A DNA stretch of 64,000 nucleotides from Pontibacter cellulosilyticus (lineage in GTDB: Bacteria > Bacteroidota > Bacteroidia > Cytophagales > Hymenobacteraceae), in assembly GCF_014306105.1 (NCBI RefSeq), contig NZ_JACRVF010000002.1:248001-312000 (forward strand), given 5' to 3'. Position numbers and translations under genes: made by a program. Positions 50,652 through 58,983 of the stretch are shown here, piece after piece. Under the pieces are notes generated by a model that was not told where the DNA came from, did no database searches, and saw only the letters and a list, made by a program, of their open reading frames with translations. Each line of letters begins with the position of its first letter. Position 1 is the stretch's first letter.

Positions 50652-51095
50652 ATGGCAACAGACAATAAAGAACTGCTTAATTCCTCAAAAGCACCAGAGC
50701 CGGTGGGGCTGTACCCGCATGCACGGCGCGTGGGTAACCTGCTGTTCCTATCGGGAGTGGGACCCAGAGAGCGTGGCTCTAAAGCGATACCTGGCGTAGA
50801 ACTGGATGAGGAGGGGAATATTCGCTCTTACGATATTGAAAAGCAATGCCACTCCGTTTTTCAGAATGTGCGTTACATTTTAGAAGATGCCGGCTCCAGT
50901 TGGGGTAACCTGGTGGATGTGACGGTGTTTTTGACGAATATGAAAGATGATTTCGCAACTTACAATAAACTATACGCGGAGTACTTTAAGGACAATCAGC
51001 CTTGCCGTACTACCGTGGAGATAAACAAACTACCGACACCCATTGCCATAGAACTGAAGTGTATCGCTACGATTGATACACCTGCAAAAGGCTAA
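50652..51095 (+). CDS. RidA/YjgF/UK114-family protein
   Basis: A 147-residue member of the Rid superfamily (2-iminoacid/2-enamine deaminases), of the longer aminomuconate-deaminase-like subtype: LYPHARRVGNLLFLSGVGPR, KQCHSVFQNVRYILEDAGSS and the late CRTTVEINKLPTPIAIELK. The Arg that binds substrate carboxylate in active RidA corresponds to the CRTTVE segment (Arg present). It lies 18 bases before the MutS-like gene. Confidence 0.88.
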   Translation: MATDNKELLNSSKAPEPVGLYPHARRVGNLLFLSGVGPRERGSKAIPGVELDEEGNIRSYDIEKQCHSVFQNVRYILEDAGSSWGNLVDVTVFLTNMKDDFATYNKLYAEYFKDNQPCRTTVEINKLPTPIAIELKCIATIDTPAKG

Positions 51096-51113
51096 AGTAT
51101 AAATTCAGAAGTT

Positions 51114-52931
51114 TTGAGCAACAACAGGAAAGAGTTTTACAGGCAACGTGCCGAGGCACTGGCTGCGCAGGAAAGCCGTGCCGCTACCAAATCAAGATGG
51201 GTATCGTGGCTTCGGGTTGGAGTATTTTTAGCAGGAGCCGGTACTGCCTACCATTTTTTTAGCACCGATAATCAGGAAGCTGGTGCTGTAGCCATACTTG
51301 TTTTTTATACGCTGTTTATACTTGTGATGCGCTGGCACAGCAGACTGGAATTTACACACCAGCAATTCCTGCTACTGCGCAAGGTAAACGAAGAAGAGAT
51401 CGAGAGACTGCAGGGTAAACTGCAACACTTTGATGGAGGTGCCACCTTCGTCGATGATCATCATCCTTACACTTCTGATCTGGATATCTTTGGGCAAAAC
51501 TCTTTGTTCCAGCTGATTAATCGCTCCGTTACAAGTATAGGGAGACTAAAGTTGGCCCGGTGGTTTAGGGTAGCTGCGCCTACACCAGTTATACTTCAAC
51601 GGCAGCAGGCCATAGCAGAACTGGCCGCAGAAAACCAGCTGGACTGGCTACAGGACCTGCTGGCACTGCCACGCCACTTCAAGCACGATGAAGTAACGGC
51701 AGCGGTCTTTATCCGGTGGTTCTCAGAAAGATCATTTTATAAGCAGCACGGCTGGGTAAAAGTGCTGGTTTTTGTGTTGCCTATAGTTACCCTTGCCGCC
51801 ATTGCCGCATGGGCCTACGGAGCAGTGTCAGGTTTTGTGCCTTCAATTTTTCTGATTGTGCAGTTTATACTTGCTTACAGGTTTAGGGTAGAGCGCGACG
51901 AGTATTACGACAAAAGTATAGGTATTTACGAAGCCATGCGCAGCTACACCAGGCAGCTGCAGCACATCGAGCAAAAGCATTTCTCGTCGCCATTGCTGCA
52001 GGAGCTGCAGGCAAGGCTGCAGCAATCTGGTACTAAAGGCTCTGTTATCATTCACAAGCTGGCTAACATTATAGACTTCTTCTCCTGGAGACTGAGCACA
52101 CTGATGGCCTTTTTCCTGAATTCAATTTTGATGTGGGACTTTGTATGGATGTACCGCCTGGAGAACTGGCGCGACAGGTACCTGCCGCAGTTGGAGGAGA
52201 TGCTGGACACGCTGGCCCAAATTGAGGCGCTGGCAAGTATAGCTTCCTATCAACATGCAAATCCAGATTATGCCATTCCAGTACTGTCGGAGCAGCCGTT
52301 TGAGTTGCATGCAAAAGAACTGGCGCACCCGCTTATCTTCTCTGTTACACCGATAGCCAATGATTTCGAGATGCAGGGAGCAGGCAAAACGATGGTAGTA
52401 ACAGGCTCTAACATGTCGGGTAAAACCACCTTTCTTCGTACAGTAGGTATAAATATGGTTCTGGCGCAGATGGGAGCACCTGTTTATGCAGACTCTATGA
52501 AGCTGGCTCCGGCACAAGTATACACCGCCATGCGTACTGCCGATAACCTGGCTGAAAATACCTCATCGTTCTACGCTGAGCTCAAGCGCCTGCGCATGCT
52601 CCTGGAGCTGACAGAGAAGGGCCAGCCGGTTTTATACTTTCTGGACGAGATACTCAAAGGCACTAACTCCCGCGACCGCCACGCCGGCGCTATGGCCCTT
52701 ATACGCCAGCTGCACAAGCGCAACGCATCCGGGTTTATCTCTACCCACGATCTGGAACTAGGAGCAATGGAGCAGGAACTGCCCGGCAGCGTATACAACT
52801 ACAGCTTCAACAGCGATATTATCGGAGATGAAATAAAGTTCGATTACAAACTACACCAAGGTATTTGCCGTAGCTTTAACGCCAGCAAGCTGATGCAGCT
52901 GATGGGCATTGAGATAGAGGAGAAGGTATAG
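51114..52931 (+). CDS. Membrane-anchored MutS-like ATPase
   Basis: A 605-residue protein with a C-terminal MutS ATPase: Walker A GSNMSGKT at 431-438, Walker B LYFLDEIL at 507-514, and TNSRDRHAGAMALIRQLH. The N-terminal mismatch-binding domain of MutS is missing; instead, hydrophobic helices are seen at about 30-48, 57-73, 214-236, 240-256 and 325-345. Such MutS-family proteins are known in Bacteroidota, but their job is not settled, and a role in mismatch repair should not be assumed. The start is a TTG at 51114; no ATG precedes the first helix. Confidence 0.82.
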   Translation: MSNNRKEFYRQRAEALAAQESRAATKSRWVSWLRVGVFLAGAGTAYHFFSTDNQEAGAVAILVFYTLFILVMRWHSRLEFTHQQFLLLRKVNEEEIERLQGKLQHFDGGATFVDDHHPYTSDLDIFGQNSLFQLINRSVTSIGRLKLARWFRVAAPTPVILQRQQAIAELAAENQLDWLQDLLALPRHFKHDEVTAAVFIRWFSERSFYKQHGWVKVLVFVLPIVTLAAIAAWAYGAVSGFVPSIFLIVQFILAYRFRVERDEYYDKSIGIYEAMRSYTRQLQHIEQKHFSSPLLQELQARLQQSGTKGSVIIHKLANIIDFFSWRLSTLMAFFLNSILMWDFVWMYRLENWRDRYLPQLEEMLDTLAQIEALASIASYQHANPDYAIPVLSEQPFELHAKELAHPLIFSVTPIANDFEMQGAGKTMVVTGSNMSGKTTFLRTVGINMVLAQMGAPVYADSMKLAPAQVYTAMRTADNLAENTSSFYAELKRLRMLLELTEKGQPVLYFLDEILKGTNSRDRHAGAMALIRQLHKRNASGFISTHDLELGAMEQELPGSVYNYSFNSDIIGDEIKFDYKLHQGICRSFNASKLMQLMGIEIEEKV

Positions 52932-52998
52932 TTTATTTTGACAAAGGAGTTTTTGACGAATTACCAAAGAGCTTTCTGAAATAACCAAAGTCTCTCTA

Positions 52999-53088
52999 AG
53001 TTGTCATCTCGACGTTAGGAGAGATCTTTTCAGAACTCTTTTATGAACACTCTAAAGAGATTTCTCTAGAAAGTCACGATGACAACTT
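52999..53088. repeat. Palindromic repeat element, family B copy 1
   Basis: Starts AAGTTGTCATCTCGAC (52999 on) and ends GTCACGATGACAACTT; the ends are complementary apart from two positions. The interior has GAGAGATCTTTT and AAAGAGATTTCTCT segments that pair partly. It lies in the 248-base gap after the MutS-like gene and matches copy 2 at 61466 over TTGTCATCTCGA and GAGAGATCTTTT. Confidence 0.75.
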
Positions 53089-53179
53089 CTTTCTAATTTC
53101 CCTCCTCAGTGGGGCAGGGTGGGTTGATCTCCTCCCAGATTTATACTTTATACTTTAACACATTCATAAAAATAGAACC

Positions 53180-53422
53180 ATGAGAGTAATAGCAGATATA
53201 CCAAACCCAGATGTTAAAATTACCTTGCATTCCTATAACGGCAAGTATATTCTAAAGCTTGAGAAAGCCAACCTGGAGCAGATTTACAAGATAGAGGAAA
53301 CTGAAGTAAACGGTGACGAAGGCGTTAAAGCCTTGATAGATGATGAATTTATTGCAGCCGTACTTAACCGTTTTCAGGATATGCGTGATGCGTTTGTGAG
53401 CACGATTAGGAGGAATGAGTAG
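53180..53422 (+). CDS. Small conserved-looking protein, unknown function
   Basis: An 80-residue soluble protein (MRVIADIPNPDVKITLHSYN) with no signal peptide or membrane segment and a clean alternating strand/helix pattern. I do not recognise a family. Two TATACTT heptamers in tandem lie immediately upstream (53140s). It is probably a real gene because its codon pattern and isoelectric balance resemble neighbouring genes, but no motif supports a function. Confidence 0.6.
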   Translation: MRVIADIPNPDVKITLHSYNGKYILKLEKANLEQIYKIEETEVNGDEGVKALIDDEFIAAVLNRFQDMRDAFVSTIRRNE

Positions 53423-53476
53423 TATTACTTAAATTGAAATATTCTTTTCAATAATAAGTCTAATAAATATCCTTCT

Positions 53477-53788
53477 ATGCGAAAGTATGTTCTAACCAAT
53501 CCTGTTTTTCCGTCTTACCTGATATACGGCGGACTTTTACTGGTTTTCCTGAGGACTCCTTTAGCTGCCAACGATCTGGTTGAGCCGGAAAGTTTTCTGA
53601 GTGGTGCATTATTAGGAGCAGGAAGTGTATTTGTTTTGGCTGGATTTATACTGCGATTCTATCATGCGAGGCAGAACGGACAGCAGAAAAACTTTTTGTT
53701 TAGCATAGCCCTTGGTGTTGCCGTACTTGTTGCTTTAATGGCGACTGGTATTATACATACTCCAGACTTATTGCAGAATATACTCTAG
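53477..53788 (+). CDS. Small membrane protein, unknown function
   Basis: A 103-residue protein with three hydrophobic helices (about 12-26, 42-62, 75-97) and a short basic loop (RFYHARQNGQQKN). No family recognised. It is followed by the bidirectional terminator shared with tsf. Confidence 0.6.
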   Translation: MRKYVLTNPVFPSYLIYGGLLLVFLRTPLAANDLVEPESFLSGALLGAGSVFVLAGFILRFYHARQNGQQKNFLFSIALGVAVLVALMATGIIHTPDLLQNIL

Positions 53789-53837
53789 GATTTGTGCCTC
53801 TGAAAGTACAAGTTCATACCAATATTATAACACATAA

Positions 53838-53868
53838 AAAAGCCCCTGATTTCTCAGGGGCTTTTCCT
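53838..53868. terminator. Bidirectional terminator between the membrane gene and tsf
   Basis: Perfect stem AAAAGCCCCTGA (53838-53849) / TCAGGGGCTTTT (53854-53865), loop TTTC. T-runs on both strands. Confidence 0.9.
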
Positions 53869-53886
53869 TTATACTTCAGCTTATAC

Positions 53887-54720
53887 TTAAGCGATAGCTA
53901 CACGCTTGAAGTTGTTAACTGTCATGCCTTTGCTAGTTTTGTCAAGCAGCTGCGCGATAGTTAAAGAAGAGTCTTTTACAAACTCTTGGTTAAGCAGCGT
54001 GTTCTCTTTGTAGAACTTGTTCAGCTTGCCCATTGCAATTTTCTCAAGCATAGCCTCTGGCTTGCCTTCAGCACGAGCCTGATCTTTACCGATCTCGATC
54101 TCACGCTCAACAGTAGCAGCGTCAACGCCATCTTTGTCAAGAGCAACCGGGTTCATAGCAGCAATCTGCATCGCTACGTCTTTACCAACTTCAGTTGCAT
54201 CTGTACCGTTTGTATTTACAAGACCTACCAATACACCTAATTTACCAGTAGAGTGCGTGTAAGCAACAACCTGGTCAGCGTTTACAGTCTCATAAGAAAC
54301 TACGTCAATTTTCTCACCGATTTTACCCATCAGGTCAGTGATGTGGTCCTGAAGTGAACGGCCATCTTCCTGGTTTGCAGCGAGAAGTTCTTCTTTAGTA
54401 GCAGCGTTAGTAGATACTGCAGTATCCATAACTCTTTGTGCTAAGCTCTTGAAATCAGCAACTTTAGAAACTGGCTCAGTTTCGCAAGCTAGTGCAACTA
54501 CTTTACCGTTCTTGTTGTCATCGCTAACCTGCGTTAAAACGATACCCTCAGAGGTTACGTTCTCAGCACGCTTGCTGGCAATTTTCTGGCCCTGCTTACG
54601 AAGAATATCTTTAGCTGCTTCGAAATCGCCGTTAGCTTCTGTAAGCGCCTTCTTGCAGTCCATCATACCTGCTCCGGTTTCCTGACGGAGTCTGTTAACG
54701 TCTTGTGCTGTAATAGCCAT
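53887..54720 (-). CDS. tsf: Translation elongation factor Ts
   Basis: Guanine-nucleotide exchange factor for EF-Tu, 277 residues. The N-terminal UBA-like domain is MAITAQDVNRLRQETGAGMM with DCKKALTEANGDFEAA; the core contains the family VVALACETEPVSKVADF segment and the C-terminal helices. Last gene of rplM-rpsI-rpsB-tsf on the minus strand; a 164-base gap with a hairpin separates it from rpsB. Confidence 0.97.
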   Translation of the reverse strand: MAITAQDVNRLRQETGAGMMDCKKALTEANGDFEAAKDILRKQGQKIASKRAENVTSEGIVLTQVSDDNKNGKVVALACETEPVSKVADFKSLAQRVMDTAVSTNAATKEELLAANQEDGRSLQDHITDLMGKIGEKIDVVSYETVNADQVVAYTHSTGKLGVLVGLVNTNGTDATEVGKDVAMQIAAMNPVALDKDGVDAATVEREIEIGKDQARAEGKPEAMLEKIAMGKLNKFYKENTLLNQEFVKDSSLTIAQLLDKTSKGMTVNNFKRVAIA

Positions 54721-54820
54721 GATCTTTATAATTAAGAATTATGAATTATAAATTATGAATTTTATCTGAATGAGGCTGAAATGGTAACATACTGTTTACA
54801 TACTCAGAGCCCCTAAAACA

Positions 54821-54857
54821 AACTGAACATTGAAGCAGCAAAGCCCAATGTTCAGTT
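54821..54857 (-). promoter_or_regulatory. Hairpin in the rpsB-tsf spacer (possible attenuator)
   Basis: Arms AACTGAACATTG (54821-54832) and CAATGTTCAGTT (54846-54857) pair perfectly. On the minus strand a weak T-rich run (TTGTTTT) follows. It may partially terminate between rpsB and tsf. Confidence 0.45.
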
Positions 54858-54884
54858 CGTTGTTATTGCAATATGAACAATTGA

Positions 54885-55652
54885 TTATTGCTCGTCAGCT
54901 TCTTGTTTAGCCTTGATGCCTTCTTCCTCAGAACGCTTACGCTCAGTCTCCTCTTTGTCAACTTTGCGCTCTGACAAACCTTCTTCGATAGCCTTACCGA
55001 TCAGAGAAACGATAAGTGCTACAGACTTAGATGCGTCGTCGTTTGCAGGGATTGGGAAATCTACCAGCTCTGGGTTAGAGTTAGTATCGCAAATAGCGAA
55101 AACCGGCAGGTTAAGTTTCTGAGCCTCTTTTACTGCGATGTGCTCACGCTTAACGTCAACGATGAAAAGAGCTGCTGGCAGTCTTGAAAGGTCAGCGATA
55201 CCGCCAAGTACTCTTTCAAGTTTCTCACGCTCACGAGAAAGCATTAATCTCTCACGCTTTGCGATAGCTGCATAAGCAGTGTTGTCTTTCACCATCTTAT
55301 CGATAGTAGACATTTTCTTAAGAGACTTACGCACAGTAGCGAAGTTAGTAAGCATACCGCCTAACCAACGATCAGTAACGTAAGGCATTTTAAGACGACG
55401 AGCCTCTTCCGCTACGATGTCCTGCGCCTGCTTCTTAGTAGCAACGAAAAGGATCTTACGGCCAGACTTCGCGATGTTCTTGATAGCGGCAGAAGCCTCA
55501 TCAAGCGCAACTAATGTCTTATTTAAGTCAATGATGTGGATACCATTCTTCTCCATGAAGATGTATGGAGCCATTTTCGGATCCCACTTGCGGGTAAGGT
55601 GGCCAAAGTGAACACCTGCCTCAAGTAATTCTTTATAATTAGTACTTGCCAT
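54885..55652 (-). CDS. rpsB: 30S ribosomal protein S2
   Basis: Small-subunit protein on the solvent side, 255 residues. It shows LLEAGVHFGHLTRKWDPKMA, IFMEKNGIHIIDLNKT, RWLGGMLTNFATVRKSL and LPVFAICDTNSNPELVDFPI. The C-terminal tail is highly charged (ETERKRSEEEGIKAKQEADE). Precedes tsf, the common pairing. Confidence 0.97.
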   Translation of the reverse strand: MASTNYKELLEAGVHFGHLTRKWDPKMAPYIFMEKNGIHIIDLNKTLVALDEASAAIKNIAKSGRKILFVATKKQAQDIVAEEARRLKMPYVTDRWLGGMLTNFATVRKSLKKMSTIDKMVKDNTAYAAIAKRERLMLSREREKLERVLGGIADLSRLPAALFIVDVKREHIAVKEAQKLNLPVFAICDTNSNPELVDFPIPANDDASKSVALIVSLIGKAIEEGLSERKVDKEETERKRSEEEGIKAKQEADEQ

Positions 55653-55673
55653 GTTGTTGATACACCTTTAATA

Positions 55674-56060
55674 TTAACGTTTACTGAACTGGAATGAACG
55701 ACGTGCTTTACGCTTACCGAACTTCTTACGCTCCACCATACGTGGGTCACGAGTGATGAATCCTTCTTTACGAAGGGCTGACTTAGTCTCGGCGTTCTCA
55801 ACTACCAGTGCTTTAGATATAGCAAGTCTTAGTGCCTCAGCCTGGCCGCTTACACCACCACCTTTTAGATTAGCAGTAACATCGTACTTGCCAATTAGAT
55901 CTAAGGTTTGAAACGGCTGATTTACTATAGTTTGCAATACTTCGTTAGGGAAGTATGCCTTGATATCTTTACCGTTAATAGTGATATTCCCTTGCCCGGC
56001 CGTCATGTAGATACGAGCCACCGAGGTTTTTCTTCTACCAGATGTATTGATAACTTCCAT
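55674..56060 (-). CDS. rpsI: 30S ribosomal protein S9
   Basis: Its C-terminal tail reaches the P site, 128 residues. It shows SGRRKTSVARIYMTAGQGNI and the conserved C-terminal REGFITRDPRMVERKKFGKR-type end with final FQFSKR (the ultimate Lys-Arg is conserved). 5 bases after rplM. Confidence 0.97.
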   Translation of the reverse strand: MEVINTSGRRKTSVARIYMTAGQGNITINGKDIKAYFPNEVLQTIVNQPFQTLDLIGKYDVTANLKGGGVSGQAEALRLAISKALVVENAETKSALRKEGFITRDPRMVERKKFGKRKARRSFQFSKR

Positions 56061-56065
56061 TAAAA

Positions 56066-56515
56066 TTATAAGTTGAAGGTTAATTCTTTAGGCTGCTGAG
56101 CTGCAAATGGATGCTCGCTTCCTGCAAAAACATGAAGATTTCTGAATAGCTCGCGACCTAGTGGGCCTTTAGGCAACATGCCACGAACTGCGCGCTCTAC
56201 TAGCAGCGTTGATGATTTCGCCTTTAGCTCACGTGGAGAAGTTTTTCTCTGACCGCCTGGGTAACCAGTGTGTGTCAGGTAGTACTTCTGATCCCACTTA
56301 CGGCCTGTGAAACGTACATTATCAGAGTTGATAATGATCACGTTGTCGCCGCAGTCAGCATTAGGAGTGTATGAAGGCTTATGCTTGCCTTTCAGGATCT
56401 TGGCAACTTCCGATGCCACGCGACCCAAGCTTCCTTGACCTGCATCAACAATCACCCAGCCTTTGTTGGCTGTCTGCTTGTTGACAGTAAGGGTCTTATA
56501 ACTTAAATGATCCAT
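56066..56515 (-). CDS. rplM: 50S ribosomal protein L13
   Basis: Early-assembly large-subunit protein, 149 residues. It shows KGWVIVDAGQGSLGRVASEV, GDNVIIINSDNVRFTGRKWD and ERAVRGMLPKGPLGRELFRN. First gene of the minus-strand ribosomal operon; the promoter lies at 56580-56610. Confidence 0.97.
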   Translation of the reverse strand: MDHLSYKTLTVNKQTANKGWVIVDAGQGSLGRVASEVAKILKGKHKPSYTPNADCGDNVIIINSDNVRFTGRKWDQKYYLTHTGYPGGQRKTSPRELKAKSSTLLVERAVRGMLPKGPLGRELFRNLHVFAGSEHPFAAQQPKELTFNL

Positions 56516-56579
56516 TTTTAGTGGTTGTAAGCGATTTATTTATTTAATTAATGATTTTTCGGTCTTTGAAAAATGGTCA

Positions 56580-56610
56580 CAAAGATAGAAAGACTTTATT
56601 TGATATGCAA
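56580..56610 (-). promoter_or_regulatory. Bacteroidota-type promoter for rplM operon (minus strand)
   Basis: On the minus strand: TTG (rc of 56608-56610), 20-base spacer, TATCTTTG (rc of 56580-56587). It fits the consensus with a leader of about 60 bases to the rplM start. Confidence 0.7.
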
Positions 56611-56678
56611 TACATAGGGTAGAAATATCCTGTGTAACAGGGAGGTAGCTAGAGGTTGAGCTATTTATATTAAACAAG

Positions 56679-56717
56679 ACAGCCCCTAAAGTATAAGTGT
56701 TATACCTTAGGGGCTGT
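56679..56717 (-). terminator. Terminator after blaR1-like gene
   Basis: An 18-base stem (56679-56696 with 56700-56717) with one mismatch and a 3-base loop. Located 17 bases after the sensor stop on the minus strand. Confidence 0.7.
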
Positions 56718-56733
56718 GTCAGAAGTTGTTCTG

Positions 56734-58404
56734 TTAGTTCTTCTTTATCATCACTGGCGGCGGCGGAGGAAGCAAACCTGGCAACTCACCATACTTGCTT
56801 TTTGCTTTAGCCATACTTTTCGCATCGTTCAGTTCATAAAGTTCAGTACCGCCAGATTTTAGGAAGAGCACGATTTGTTCATCCTTTTGTTCATTCATAG
56901 TCCAACCTACTTTTTTTACTGTGGGATTTCTTTTTAAGAAGTTCGTGTACTCCACGGGTAAGTTGTTTCTGTCCTTGTAGTATTCTATCTCTTCTGGAAT
57001 AAATATCTTTTGTTTTGTCTCCTGTATTACTTTTTGAGAGCGGGCATCAAATTCTTCCTGTGTCACAACTTCTGCCGGAGGAGGTGAAGAAGGCAACTTA
57101 CCATACTTTTTCTCTGCTGCAGCTCTGCTTGCTTTGTCTTCCAGGTTATAAATCTCTTCTGTTTTCTCCAGTCTTACTATTATCTGGTTTGCTGTAGTCC
57201 AAAAAAGCTTTCGTACCTGTGGGTTACGGGCATAAAATTCTTTGTACTCATCTACTACCTGTGGTCTTTTTTCCTGAGCGGCACCTGGAATACTGGCCAT
57301 TACTTTGTCGTATAGCTCGTTATCTGGTAAGTATAAGCCATACTTTTTATATGCCTTCGCTATATCCTGCTCATTGTCCAGCTGGTATTCATCCACATCT
57401 CCGGCAATTGGAGTTATGGTTAACGTATGGGGAGCTGTCCAACAGGCGTTTGTAAACGTTGGCTCTTTTTTAATGTAGATGTCAGGACCTACTTTAGTGT
57501 ATTGGCTAATTTCTACAGCATCACCTGCCTTAGGTTTTGCTATACCATTAAACGTCAGGAGCAGCACGGCTGCAACTGGTATTACTGCCAGAAATTTCAG
57601 CAGATGCGCTTTGGTGCTTGGTAATTTGTTCATCATGGCTATTCTTGTTTTAAGTGGTGAGAGATTAAATTGGTTAGCTATTTGCGGCTCTGAGATGCCG
57701 GTAACTTTAAGCAGGAGGTACTGGTAGTCTTTCCGGTCTACGCCAGCGGTAAGTACATTTTGGTCGGCAATAAACTCCAGGTTCTCTTTAATAGCTTTTT
57801 TCATAAGCCATCCACCCGGGTTAAACCAGTAGAAAAGTGCGCTGAACTCAGTAAATAAAACATCCAGTGTATGCCAGCCTTTTACATGCACCAGCTCATG
57901 GCTAAGTATGGCATCGAGTTCCTGCTGCTTGTGTTGCTCCGGGTTAAGGTAGATAGACTGCCAGAACGAGAACGCGTGGCTTATACTTTTCACTTGTCTG
58001 TAGCCTATGCCTCTGTACAAAGCTGGTTCCGATGAAGTATGGATCTTGTAGAGCGATGTAAACTGCATCACCAGCCTGACAAGTATAACTGCTGCGCCCA
58101 GCCAGAACAGGTATACAGGTAGAAGCCAGTAGTCGAACGCCGTTGCCTGTTCGGGTGCTGCAGGCGCCACGGTAAAGGCAGGTATGGCGGCAACATAGGT
58201 ATTTACTACCGCCAGTTCCTGGTGCTGGCTAAACCAACCGGACAGGTCTACGAGTGGGTACAGCACAGAAAACATTATCCCGAACAGCAGGAAAGCACGG
58301 TTCAGGTTATAAAAAGTTAGCCGGCGCAGCACGAAATGATAAGCCAGGTAAAACAGGACCAAGGCAACGTTTGCTTTCAGGAGGTATAGGAGTAAGGCTG
58401 GCAT
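56734..58404 (-). CDS. BlaR1/MecR1-type M56 membrane metalloprotease sensor with a novel repeated C-terminal domain
   Basis: A 556-residue sensor protease. It has four N-terminal/central membrane helices (about 4-24, 36-54, 93-114, 268-289) and the M56 zinc motif HELVH at 169-173 with FNPGGWLMKKAIKENLEFIA following. In BlaR1 the C-terminal part is a penicillin-binding domain; here it is replaced by three related blocks (about 322-361, 402-443 and 501-550), each with W-T, a Y-x-L strand end, and K-K/S-K-Y-G-x-LP, linked by RNP-x-V-x-K-x-x-W spacers and proline stretches. It cannot sense beta-lactams through acylation. One base after blaI on the same strand. Confidence 0.88.
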   Translation of the reverse strand: MPALLLYLLKANVALVLFYLAYHFVLRRLTFYNLNRAFLLFGIMFSVLYPLVDLSGWFSQHQELAVVNTYVAAIPAFTVAPAAPEQATAFDYWLLPVYLFWLGAAVILVRLVMQFTSLYKIHTSSEPALYRGIGYRQVKSISHAFSFWQSIYLNPEQHKQQELDAILSHELVHVKGWHTLDVLFTEFSALFYWFNPGGWLMKKAIKENLEFIADQNVLTAGVDRKDYQYLLLKVTGISEPQIANQFNLSPLKTRIAMMNKLPSTKAHLLKFLAVIPVAAVLLLTFNGIAKPKAGDAVEISQYTKVGPDIYIKKEPTFTNACWTAPHTLTITPIAGDVDEYQLDNEQDIAKAYKKYGLYLPDNELYDKVMASIPGAAQEKRPQVVDEYKEFYARNPQVRKLFWTTANQIIVRLEKTEEIYNLEDKASRAAAEKKYGKLPSSPPPAEVVTQEEFDARSQKVIQETKQKIFIPEEIEYYKDRNNLPVEYTNFLKRNPTVKKVGWTMNEQKDEQIVLFLKSGGTELYELNDAKSMAKAKSKYGELPGLLPPPPPVMIKKN

Positions 58405-58405
58405 A

Positions 58406-58771
58406 TTATTCAGATTTTTTGTTTTCGATCATGTCAATAATCTCTTTCAACTCTGCAGCGCTTATCTGCTTTTCTTTCGCAAAAAAGGCCACCAGTTCTT
58501 TGTATGAGCTTTTAAAGTAGTCGCCTACAAAACCTTTCATGAACTTCTTCTTGTAATCCTCCTCTTTTAAAAGGGGCAGGTAACGGTAAGAATTGCCCAT
58601 CTTCTCACTTTTCACAAAGCTCTTTTTCTCAAGGTTCTTAACCGTTGAGGCCAGCGTAGTATAAGGTGGCTTTGGCTCGGGCAACTTCTCCAGGAAATCC
58701 TTTATAAAGCCGCCGCCGGTTTCCCAGATCACCTGCATAGCTTCTTCTTCTTGTTGTGTCAGCTTTTCCAT
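58406..58771 (-). CDS. BlaI/MecI-type transcriptional repressor
   Basis: A 121-residue winged-helix repressor: TQQEEEAMQVIWETGGGFIK, recognition helix region LPEPKPPYTTLASTVKNLEK, wing KSFVKSEKMGNSYRYLPLL and dimerisation/cleavage region (KKFMKGFVGDYFKSSYKELV). The ATG at 58771 is the family start; the longer open frame to 58879 is the operator-bearing leader. It is cleaved by the M56 partner in known systems. Three operator-like palindromes lie at 58777-58833. Confidence 0.92.
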   Translation of the reverse strand: MEKLTQQEEEAMQVIWETGGGFIKDFLEKLPEPKPPYTTLASTVKNLEKKSFVKSEKMGNSYRYLPLLKEEDYKKKFMKGFVGDYFKSSYKELVAFFAKEKQISAAELKEIIDMIENKKSE

Positions 58772-58776
58772 ACTTT

Positions 58777-58833
58777 TACGATGTTTTCGTATAGTTACGA
58801 AATATTCGTAATTAAAGCTACGAAATGTTCGTA
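58777..58833. promoter_or_regulatory. Three BlaI-type operators upstream of blaI
   Basis: Three 15-base palindromes of the form TACGA-n5-TCGTA: TACGATGTTTTCGTA (58777-58791), TACGAAATATTCGTA (58796-58810) and TACGAAATGTTCGTA (58819-58833), with 4- and 8-base spacers. They sit between blaI (minus) and the permease (plus), and could control both. Confidence 0.75.
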
Positions 58834-58983
58834 AATATTTTTTTAATCCTGAAAAATAAGCTCCTGGGATTAACAGCAAGTATAGGCTGGCCGCAGGTGT
58901 AAACGGTAGTTAAGGCTTAAAATGGCGGCTTATTAGGAAATCTTAATATTATTTCTGAATATAAAGTATCTATACTTGCTACT

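Noticed and set aside
54733..54760. AT-rich words before tsf (AATTATGAATT-like) as a possible replication or protein-binding site
   Set aside because: Only two or three imperfect copies in AT-rich spacer; no supporting context.
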